Assembly (NCBI RefSeq): GCF_000485595.1
Contig: NW_014577127.1
Span: 260,938 to 294,885 of the forward strand
DNA length: 33,948 nt
Reading direction: 5' to 3'
Source: Priapulus caudatus
Taxonomy: Eukaryota > Priapulida > Priapulimorpha > Priapulimorphida > Priapulidae
Within the stretch, counting starts at the first letter, position 1. Each line of letters opens with the position of its first letter. Below are positions 21,349-33,300 of this stretch, piece after piece. The notes under the pieces are model-generated. The model saw only the letters and a list, made by a program, of their open reading frames with translations, did not search any database and was not told the DNA's origin. The translations under genes were made by a program, and so were the position numbers.

Positions 21349-24300
21349 CTAAAAATAACAAAAGTAATCAAAGGTTATAAAACATGACAACTGGCAATCA
21401 CAGTTACTAATAACAATCATTGACAAAACGTTACCCAATTTACAAAATATAGTTGAAAAATCTGTTATCATAGCTCTCACTTGAATTCTTCAAGCAAATA
21501 GAAGCACATGTATGCAAACCAGGTTCACTATATGTGTAACTGTATGTGTACTCACGCTCGAATTCGATTTTCTCAGTAATGTTTTTAGTCTTGATGTTCT
21601 CCTCTTGATTGGCTATGTACACATGGTTACCACCTTCCTTCCACCCATACTTTGTCATCCACTGTTTCAACTGTGCATCTGTTCATCAAAATAGAAAAAT
21701 GTATAAAATTCCACATTAAAGATATCTATATATTATACATGTTATACAGCATGAGCTCGTCAAAAATTGGTAAATGCAGGATAACAAGTATTAAAAAAAT
21801 CATTGATACCACCCAAAGAAATCCGGCAGAATGAATAGTATCAAATCGATAAAAATCACACAAAAATCATATTGGGAATTTCCATTTCATCTGCAAGCTA
21901 TTCTACTTAGTTGAGTTGAAAAGCTCATGGTTTCATTAGGCCAAAACAAAGTATAGGTGTGGTTACGGTTTCCCGACCGACCCTATTTATTTCCAGCAAC
22001 CCTAAACATTTTATTGTCAATTTTCTTTAAAGTAAAAAAAAAAAAAAAATATGAATTGGACAGTTCCTGCTTCAAAAGGCACAACGCACATCCTTCGGAC
22101 ATGGTTTGTAAATAAAATATTTCAAGAAAATAAAAAGTTTTCCCTACCTACCCTATTTTTTCGGCATGTAACGGTAACCACGCATATATTTTGTTTTGGC
22201 CTTATCACAACAAGAAAATTAATGACAGCCAAACTTGAAACTGAACTAATAATCGTAGAATCACAAAAATTCACTCAGAAATGCTATTACAATTACACTG
22301 TAGATTTACAGCAAGTGTTATCTACATACAGATAAGAGATGTTAAACAATATTTATGACTAGTGTAGAAGATCCAAATAGTTATGCATCTAACATGCCTT
22401 CGGCTATTTTGCTACTAACACAATGAAATGATTAAATGCATCCTACCAGATATTCCACCCAGAAGATCTTGCAGCAAGCTTCGCTCAATAGTTTGGTATG
22501 TGATTCCAACGACATGACAGATAACTGCAAAATATTGATTACACGAAATCATGACTGCATCTGGCCACAAGCAGAGTAGGCCATGGCTGCCCTTCACATA
22601 ACAACGATAAACTTTAAATACAACAAGTGCCGCAGAGCGACAGCGCTCAACTGACGTGTACTGTAGCCTAGAGTCCCTATATACAGAGAGTTGCGCCAAC
22701 TCAGGATTTGACGCCATGTTGTTTCCAGATGTATCAATACCGCTGCCGCTTAAGTACAGCGCTGTATGGATACGCTGTACAATGGTCCGTAGTAATTAAT
22801 TAGACTAATCGTGCGTCAATAAACTAAAAAATTACAGAGATTATAGCTAAGACATGTGTCTATGTGTAGCTAGATTTATAGAAATGTAACTCAAATCGTT
22901 CGCGCCATATGATAGTTTAATTGTACACTTTCTTACCGCCCAATAGCCGTGCGTATATTAGCCTGTGCGATACCGCGCGTAGACACTTGCTAATTAATTA
23001 AACCACTCGCGCTTCAATAAACTCAAGAATCACAGAGATCATGGATAAACATGTGTGTTTATGATTATCTAGATTTCTAGAAAAGTAACTCAAATCGTTC
23101 GCGCGCATATGATAGCTTAATTGTACACTTTCTTAGTGTAAAACCAGCAGCTAGTCATTTTGGAAGAATAATGACAACTGTAATTCACAAGATAAATGCG
23201 TTCCACTCTCCACTCGCTCGCAGCTGTAATATTTGTTTTGCAGTTCTATAAATCTAGCACATACACATAGACAATATCTTAGCTATAATCTCTGTAAATC
23301 TTGAGTTATATTGAAGCACGATTAGTCTAATTAATTACTATGGACGCATTGTACAGCGTATCCATACAGCGCTGTACTTTAAGCGGCAGCGGTGTTGATC
23401 CATTTGGAAACAACATGCCGGCAGCGATCACGTGCCCTATTTTTTCCGACTCGTCATGGCGGCAACTCTCTGTATATAGGGACTCTACTGTAGCGGGTAT
23501 TCTTCTGATAAACTCACTGGCACCGAATCAAGTGCGGCCCTCGCGCCACCGCTTTCGCGCTCAGGCAATATCTAGGATACTACTAATACAGATCTCAAAT
23601 CTATGATAGCTAGCTTTGCTATACCGGTAGTACAGTAATAAAGATACAGCTGTGTAACCTTTAATGACTTCGCTATATTAACATGTTATCATGAATATGC
23701 GTCGAGCGCGCAGCGTAGTGGGTGGTAGTGGGGGGAGAGTGGGGGGAGGGGCGGGTGGAGCGGGCTCTGTAGCAAAAGGCAGTGCCGCGAGATGGCCGCG
23801 TGCAAGTGTCATCAATAATCAAATAGTGCATCACCCTTCGTGCATGATAACTCACTCCATTGAGTTGCTGAATCAAGTATATCAGGCGGCGAGAATTTCG
23901 CTCAACTGTGAAGTTAACACATCTGCATTGCAGTTGCCAGGCAATAATTATGATTAGAATAGTGCCAGTTAACCCATGCATGCATAATAGGCTGCCCCCA
24001 TGTTTTTGCTACCCACGCAAGCATTCAGGGTTCATTACAGTGTGCTAAATACAGGTGCTAGTTCAGACTGCTTAGAAAATAAATATGATTTAAGGAGCGT
24101 CAAAACCTTGTTCAACAAACATTTGCCTTTGCAATTGAACTGTGCAACTGTAGCCTGACATCCACAATAGCAAAAGCAGTTCAGTCTTTGTTAACAGTCA
24201 ACAAATCCATGTTTAACCCTCCTCTTGAGGGTCAAAAAGATTATCCGACACTTACTCTTCGCATGTCAAGCGAAAGTACATTTTAATGGTCCTTTCAATA

Positions 24301-27300
24301 AAGCCAATAAAATTGTAGGTCACTGCTAAAAACAAAAAAGTTTTTTCAATCGCTCCGTCAGACCATGTCCTCAGAAAATGTGTAAAAATCTGTCCTGTGC
24401 CCATTGATCTTTGACTGTGACCTCCAATTTCAGCACAGTTGATGGCTTTTTCCTACCATAATGATATACACCGACTATTACAAGCCCTAGGTCGAGCCGT
24501 TTAGATTTGTGCCACAATTCTGATTTCTCCTATACCTTAAGTTAAGGAGGGAATGTTCCCCCTTCTTTTACACCTCTTGACCTTTGACCCCCAGCTTTCG
24601 ACATCCCAATCATTTTCGGTTTACCCCCACGTTCCGAAGTATCGTGACCGTACGTCGAGCCGTTTAGATTTGTTGCCCAACTGTTGAGGGACGCACGCAC
24701 GGCTGGACGCACGCACGGCGGACGGACGCACGGCTGCACACTCATACCGATTCTACAAGCTGCAATCTGACTATGTCAGATGAGCTAAAAAACTGGCAAA
24801 ATGGCTTTTCCATGCATTTTCAATTGAATACCAATTTCTGCTGGTGCTAGTAAGAGAGTCACGCGATGTACAATCAAGATTGCACTAGCAATTACAGAAA
24901 ACAGACAGAATCACGGCGAGTTGTGTTTCTTGTTTTGAATAAGATACTTACAAAGCGGAAACACTAACAAATGTCAAAGTGAGGTTATTCCACTGATGTG
25001 ATATTTACACCTACATTTTCGTATTGAATCTTCAAATCCTGTGATACCAGCTGTCGTAATCTGGATCTTCTTGAATTTCCGCGCTAGAAAAAAATATTTT
25101 ACAGATTAGGTAGTCAGATACTAGCCTCGTTCACACGAGACCTCATATTTCTGAAATACCGATTTTGCGAAATACGTATCTGAGACAAATACGCGGCCGA
25201 GCGTTCACACGCTGATTCGCGGCTCCAGAAATACGGTATTTGCGAGCTGCGGCCTGCTTAACAATCAGCGAACAATGCAAAATAAACAATGCAATGGCAC
25301 CAACTGCCGATAAAATACGTAGACTGGTATACCTCGTCAGTTCCACTTGCGTTACACTGGAACTGTCGAGCGCCAGACAGTCTATAAAATACGGCGGCTC
25401 AGAAATCCGGTATTATAGCGTTCACACGAGGAAATGCGCGGTCTAAAAGAAATCCGGTATTTCTCAAGCACGTCAAATTATTCGGGGTCTGGGAAGCCTC
25501 GTATTTACATGGAAATACCGGATCTGTTTAGATACCGTATTTCTTGGGCCTCGTATTTTTGCCTCGTTGTGAAGCGCTAAATACCGCGATTCTTGCTACG
25601 TGTGAACGCGGCTAGTAAGTTATGTATTTATGACAACGAAAAAATAAACCATCCGATACATTTGCGTATACATGGTATGATCTTAAAGATTCATATGCAA
25701 ATTCTCTCCTCTGTCTTGTTAATACGACAAGGTAGTTGCTTACCAAACACAAAGTGAGCTACTTTAGGTTATGAGAGAGAAACTACTCCTACATTGAAGG
25801 ATATATATCAGGAGTAGATAAAGGGAAGGAGTGTGACTCCAATAAACAAGGGAAATTCGTCATTTACTAGCCTTATAATACCTTCGATTTACTAACGGCT
25901 AACTCATCCAACTTGAGCTCAAATCGGACACAGTACATCTCGACCATCAATCGTACCATATCGTTTCCTCGTAGACACCCGCAATCCGGAGATACAGACT
26001 AAACATTACGACACGATTCTCCAATCTTTGTCCATTAATCAACCGTAGCAATCGCCTATGATTCACACAAAGGCAGCACGATTGCCCGGCTGTGCCGCTG
26101 CCGCTGCTTTGGCTCTGTTGGAATGTGGAACGGTAGCGTTTGTGCTCGCGGGAGATTGGAAATCGACGCAATCATAGACGCAACGGCGGCGTGCTATTGT
26201 AGCCTGTATGCTGTACCTGGAGCCGCTGCAGCGACAGCGGAACATCTGTTTGTTCTGTTGTTTCTCGCTAGAGCCGGTAAGCATAGATACTAACCCAACT
26301 TCGGTTAGTATCTATGCGATAAGTGAAATATCAACATGGCACCGCGTAAGAATAATCCAGAAAAGACAGAAGACGAAAAACACCACGAAAGATCGTAGCT
26401 CTGACAGACGCCGAAATTAAGAAAGTGTGTGCTGCTGTTAAAGACACCTGACGTGCCAGCATTAGCAGCTAAACATTAGAAGCAGTGTTCGAGAAGAGCT
26501 GCATTCTCGACCACAGTGATCGTGTCGTGTTGCTTGAGCACATAGACAGCGACCTCACACGTCTGGTGTCCTTGCTCATAAACATTTTTGCTTCTCTATA
26601 CCCGAGTTGTTTTATTTACTATTTATTATATTTATTTATTATTGTACTATTTATTTACATGACCAGTGACAGCAATATAGTCATAGCAACGTGTACACGA
26701 ACCTCTGCACGTGAGCAGGAGCCTAACAGCACGTATATTGTACGCACGTATTGCACGTAACAGTACGTATTGTTTATATCACGCGTTATACACGCTGGCT
26801 GAGCCGCCAGAGCTGCTGCTGATTGCGGTTGGGGGGGGGCATACTAGCTGCAAAAGGTCATGATTAGCTCGTCTATGATTGCGTCGATGTCCAATCTCCT
26901 CGCGAGCCACAAACGCTACGTTCCACATTTCCAACAGAGCCAAAGCAGCGGCAGCGGGCACGCCGGGCAATCGTGCTGCCTTTTGTCTGAATCATAGGCG
27001 ATTGCTACGGTTGATTAATGGACAAAGATTGGAGAATCGTGTCGTATGTTTTAGTCTGTATCTCCGGATTGCGGGTGTCTACGAGGAAACGATCTGGTAC
27101 TCGATGATGGTCGAATGTACTGTGTCCGATTTGAGCTCCCAGTTGGATGAGTTACGCGTAGTAAATCGTAGGTATTATAAGGCTAGTAAATGACGAATTT
27201 CCCTTGTTTATTGGAGTCACACTCCTTCCCTTTATCTACTCCTGATATATATAGATGTAAATGCATATTTTAAGAAAAATAAAATAAAATTTTAAAAGGT

Positions 27301-30300
27301 GGTCTATTTTACACTACTTACTTACTACGTAAAATTTGTTAATTATTAAAAAAAATCTCGTACAACATACGTTCACCAGGCTTGAACACATACTATATCA
27401 ATAAACGTTGTATGTGTATATCGTACACTGCACAAGGGAATCAATTCATTTACATTAGTAACAAAAGTTCAAATAATTTGGTTTTTAAATCGCACGAAAA
27501 TTTCACTGTATGTCTAATGCTAGCCGCACACTATACGATGTTGCACTGTGCACAGCACTAAGCCCTCGCACACTATACGACCCGCTCCCGATCGATCGGG
27601 AGGCCCCCGCACACTGTCCGACTCAAAGTTGGCGCAAACCATGGCACTCTCGTGGCGTTCCAAGCGGATTTAGCGTGTACTAAGGGTCGGGAGTGGTCGG
27701 CATGTTTCCATGAAACAGAGTATTCGCGTGACGTCACTGTACGTCACGCACGAACTCGGCTATCTCCGAAGTTGAATGCATACAGCCTGCTGATGGTGCT
27801 GGTGGTTGCGCATGGTCATATTCCATACTACGCATATCAACTTCCGCATCAGACTCCGTATATCAAGGAAGGATGCAAAAACCCTAACCCTAACCCTAAC
27901 TCCAACCCTAACCCGGAACATGGAAACATATGCCCACCGTCGAGAGTGTTTTCCCGCCATTTTGACAGACTGCGGTTCCCATGGCACTGCTCTGTGATTG
28001 GTCAATTTTCCTCAGCGCTCGGCGTCGGGTCGGATGGCCACGCACACTATCCGAGTCGCGCCGTAAGCCCTCGTACACTATCCGCTCCCGATTTCTAAAT
28101 TCGAATCGGGCCAAAATAACCTCCCGAGCCAAACTTAAGCCTCCCGATCAAGACGTAAGCCTCCCGATCGTGCTCGGGTTGGATATTGTGCGGCTAGCAT
28201 AAGTCTGAATATCATGTACTAGAAATGTCTCTGGATTGTACTGAAATGTGGTTAAATTTCATTCCATGTGATATACTTCATTAACTGTTCAAAATAGTCA
28301 GCATGCACCATAATGCAAATGCACCCCATTACCAGCCAACCCAATTCCACCACAGACCAATGGCACCTTTACTAGGAGAGACACTGCGAAGTACATACTG
28401 AACCATCTCTCCACATGCAAAGACAGCCCACGATTCAGACAAACTTGAAAGAAGTAATGCACTTTTTTTTCCCAAAAATAATGTCATTCTTACATCAATT
28501 CTTCACGAAAAACTGAGACATACAAAAAAATACATGGGAAAAAGTAGAAAACACTTATTGAAGAATGCAAGCAATTTACCCAGAACTCTTTAAACTTGCA
28601 CGTTTCTAGAAGTTCTGACAGCAGAAGAATTCGCTGTGATGGTTCCTCCTCCAAATGCACTTGATCCATGAGACACTTGCACAAGACAAAATCAGTGTGC
28701 GGAAGGTTGGTCAATGCCTTGAGAAGTATTAGTGAAGCGACAGATGCCTGGTAGAATATTGGGTTGAATTGGTACCTGAAAATAGAAATAAACTATCATA
28801 TCACCATCTAAAACTAAGAATTTCAAAAATCAGTAGAATATCCATAAATCTTGAATCACGCTAATAGCAGCAGTCACTCCAGTAAGCTGATAATTATGAT
28901 ACTATATTTTAAAATATAAAGAAATTTATATAACTAGTAACTATACCATCAAACCTGTAATAAAGGTCATGCATAAGGAAAACGCCTTATAGACAAGTGA
29001 CTATTCTATAACGATGGTTTCACTGCATAACTGTCAATCAATGGAAATGTCAACAATCCTATATAGACAGGGGTCTAAGTTTATCAATAATACGTTTTTA
29101 CATGATGAGATGATTACTGACTGTGACATGCTGCATTTCAAAGTTTTAACCATGGATACAGTGATACTCTACATTTAGAATATTCTGGGCAAAAGTTACT
29201 ATTTCAACTAGTTATTCAGCCAACATAAAACCATTCAACTCTTTTATGCACAGTAAACTGCATATTTCATCACAACAACTACTATCACATTCTATGTGGT
29301 AATTTCGAATTTGGCTATCAACACTCAATTATAAATGTAATGAGCTTAGGTGTTTATCACTCTTACCTAATTACGTGCACACTATAGCCTCAAAGGATGA
29401 GCAATGCTGACAAAGTGATTAGGCAACGATATAAGATAATAAAGTACACGATGTATAAGTAACTGAATGCATTTTTGCAGTTCCGGAAAAATAGCAGCCT
29501 TTACTTACAGTTTTAGCACGGCTAGATTTGCTTCCAAATCATAGGTATTCTCTCTGGCCTGCATTCCAATATATCTTTCCAATGCTGGGAGATTTTCTGG
29601 GTTATACCTAAAAAGTGATAGTTCCTTATATTAATTATTTACAACTCTTCAACATTAATATTCACACAATTGGGATGCTCTGAAAAGGGAAATATCCTGC
29701 TCTTACACTTTTCCCAAGTAACTCGTGCCACTTGGAGACATGTTCACACGACAATACCCCCTCCAGCACTGCTATGACCGGCAGCGTTTCCCACTGCTAT
29801 GCGATGTTGTGCCAGAGGCGGTGATAACCATTTTAACAAAGTAAGGTTAGGAATAAACAATTGCTACCAAAGCAACACAGCTGATCTAACAAGTTCCCTT
29901 AAACTGTACAACATCACTTGCACATGTAAGAACTTCGAAGAATTGAATCACAACACATTTGTATAGTGCATGTACTTCATATATAGGCCTAGACATATAA
30001 CATCTGCATTGATCGAATAAATAGAATTAATGAGCATTTCATGATATCATGAGTGAATAAATACAAAGGAGGGTGCAAGGCTTTAATATTAGAAAGTCAC
30101 CGTTCACTACTCTAAAAAAACAATATTGCATCAGGCCAGGTTAATAATTAAAGTCAATTGAACAACTAAGTATATTCTATTGTTCTCACATCTCAATATG
30201 TAATATACCAATGCACCACACACTTTCAGTTTTAAGGAAGGATACACTTAAAAGGTTTAATGCAAAATTTCATTGATTTCCCACTTTCACTTTCAGTCAT

Positions 30301-33300
30301 ATTCGATCACTAACACTAGGTGCCACTACTTTACATGCTTATTTCTCCATATATCAATGTATGAAAGCTTTCAGAGCATTTTGATTGGCTGCATACGTGC
30401 AATAAGCCATTGCCCTTTAAACAGACATTTACTGATGACGGCAGAGACATGATCCAATCAACCAGTTCACAGTATTCATTACGCCAGAATATATTAGCCT
30501 CAACCTTCCTACAGCCATCAACTGTCAGTGATCGAGTCCATAATAAAAATATTGTTTGTTTGCCTCACCCGACCGACCCGCCAAAAAGGGGCCGACTCAA
30601 ACATTTTTATTGATCTTTCTCATTCTTTTTTTTTCACAAATTGTATCACTGTACATTATATAAATCTGTAGGCGATACATTATTATGTACCAAGCAAAAC
30701 AAACATTCAACATAAAAGGTACCTCCACACAAGCACACCTGAGCATGTAGACACCATGCTGAATTTGTAAAAAGAACCCCTCAAAAAAAATTAAAGTCTA
30801 CCTACCTACCCAAACTTTTCAGCCTCCACGGGTGAGGGCAAACAAAGATTTTTTTAATTGTAGCCTGATAGTTAAAATTGCCATGCAGACGAAAATAACA
30901 TTTATACCTCAGTACCATAGCCCGGGTTTATCGACTCGTAAATTAGTGCCGTCATGCAGTACGCAGCAACAGTTGTGCGTTTCGCATAAAATTGCTAGTA
31001 GTAACCTCGTAATTTCTCACAATTTCTCAAGATGCACAGAACATTTTACCAATTGAATGGTTTCAGTTAGTCATAGATATGTCACAGTATAGATGTTTCA
31101 CATAGAGTCAACCATTTTGCACACTGGCCGTCGTTTATTGTGAAAAGTAGAACGATTTCTGCCACAATAACCAATGTATAAATAAAATGGATATTTCTCT
31201 GTCATTATAACTCGAAATAATTTAATTTTACACTCGTTTGAATGGCAACACATTGCTGTAGAAAGCCCATCAGGGTTTGGTATTAAGTGCCATCTTTTAT
31301 AAGTTATGGTTCATTTTTTGCATTCAAATTCAAATTATTCATTTCATTTCAAATTAACCATTCCTGACCATTAACCAATTAACCACCCTGACATTTCACT
31401 TGCTGTTTTAACCAAATTTTGACATTTTTTAATGCTTTTCCGTATATCACACTCACATCACACAGGCAACTACATGCCTATGTTGACGCACGCCCACTTC
31501 ATGCATAGATGAGAGCAGAGGGACATATAGGGGGCTATATAGACTGGTACTCGCTCCCACCCCGATTACCCATCGAGTAACTAAGCTGAGAGGTGGGAGC
31601 GAGTGCCAGTTTATGGACTATAGGCGGCGCGCAGGCGGCACACTGCTTTCCAACTCCCGTACGAGCCTCGCCATTGGAACGTTGCAAAAACGTTGCAGCG
31701 CAAGAATGAGGTCATGAAGAGCGCCGGTAGGTGTTTCCTGATTCTGACAGCCATTTACATTACAGGGCAAGGTTCGTGAACGCGAGAATTTCGTCAGACT
31801 TTGTGTGATTTCGCGTGACACAGCTCGGTTACGAACAGAGACAGTATGTTTTTATAACAAGTGAACACTGTTCTTGAAAGAGAAACAAGATGAAAGCTGT
31901 TGGATGTGGTATTCGTGCTGTGAGTGTGAAATCAAGCGAGCGTCGAACAAATTTTGCGATCACGCTTTCCTACTAGATACAATAATGTAACCCAACAAGA
32001 GTAGGGTTACAATGCGTACTATAGTTTTCTGTGGAGGCGCCCTGAGTGATTCACTCAGGGCGGTTTTATGGTTCGTTTTTCGAGACTACAACTTCCAAAC
32101 TGGGTTTATTCTAAACACGAACCTTTCTCCGCTATCCGGGGACGTACTATGTATCACAATACTCTGTATTAAACTAATATAACCTGTTACAGTTAACCTG
32201 TTATATAACCTGTTCGGTTTGAAGAGCGGATTCACCGACCAATCAGAGGGCGCTGCGTTTGCCGATCGCTATGCGCATTGGGAATGCGTACGTCACAGGT
32301 CAACAGAAATGGCGCTCAGTATATTCGCCGCTCGTCACTTTGAATTTTTGTAACAGGTTATATTAGTTTAATACAGAGTATTGTGATACATAGTAAGCTC
32401 CAAGACAGCGGAGAAAGGTTCGTGTTGAGAATAAATACAGTTTGGAAGTTCTAGTCTCTGAAAACGCACCAGCAAACCGCAGGTTCCTCCACACAAAAGG
32501 ATAGGAACGCGTTGTAACCCTACTCTTGTTGGGTTATATTATTGTATCTAGCTTTCCTACCTGCTATATATATATATAACTTATAAGTGTAAGCGTGCAA
32601 CAGTGCAGCCGCGAGAGCAATGGCCGCAGGCAGCGTATGTTGGACGTAGAATTTGGACGGAATTTACACGAAACTGTCGGCAATAATAAGTGAAAGAGAG
32701 TATAGAAACATTAAGAATTTGGTAGATGGTAAATAGATTTCGTATTTAGTTAGCAATAGCATTATATTTTATTGAAACGTTTCAAGTGCCTGTGCCGTGG
32801 TACAGACTACAGAAATGCCACTAGGAACAGCGCTTCTCCCAAGTCCAACTCAGGGCTGAGACTCAGGAGCGAGCTAGTGATCCGCTAGATGGCGCATTAT
32901 TAATTAACAATTAATAAAATCAGTTAACCCTAACCCTAATCCTATCCCTAATTCAAAAAATATATATAATAATAATTTGGCGCCTTTCGGATTTGGGAGA
33001 CGCGCTGCCCCTAGTCGCAGCCCAGACTACAGACTACAGTAGTCTACAGACCACAGGGACTTGAGGCGAAAAAAAAAGAAAAGTGTTATATATATAAATA
33101 GAAGTTATATATATATATATATATATAGAATTAGAATTATAATCTTCTATTTATATATATAACACTTTTTTTCCGCCTCAAGTCCCTGTGGCTGTGCTAC
33201 AGTCAGTCTACAGACAGCCTGCTGTCAATAATTCAGATTTCAGAGACGACCGCGTTACTATAAACACTACATGTATATAGGACTATTATGTGATATGTGT

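Larger units (their letters stand above)
24550..25902. repeat. EIF3K: Duplicated block, copy B (inside eIF3k)
   Basis: Direct repeat of 17419-18840 containing eIF3k exon 4 at its expected gene position, a MITE (25121-25615) and the outer left arm of the inverted repeat at 25801. Relative to copy A it has frequent one-base gains and losses and lacks one 76-bp unit. Sequence left of 24550 has no counterpart, because copy A is cut there by the N gap. Confidence 0.9.

Noticed and set aside
23691-23957. 88-codon frame over the G-rich tract
   Set aside because: Gly/Arg low complexity from GGGN repeats, within an eIF3k intron, with no homology I recognise.
27881-27912. A chromosome end
   Set aside because: Only a few CCCTAA units, embedded in a TIR element with gene exons on both sides; an interstitial tract fits better.
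31618-31821. Minus-strand frame of 67 codons in eIF3k intron 1 as an extra exon
   Set aside because: eIF3k is complete without it, and exons 1 and 2 join in phase; the peptide has no recognisable family.
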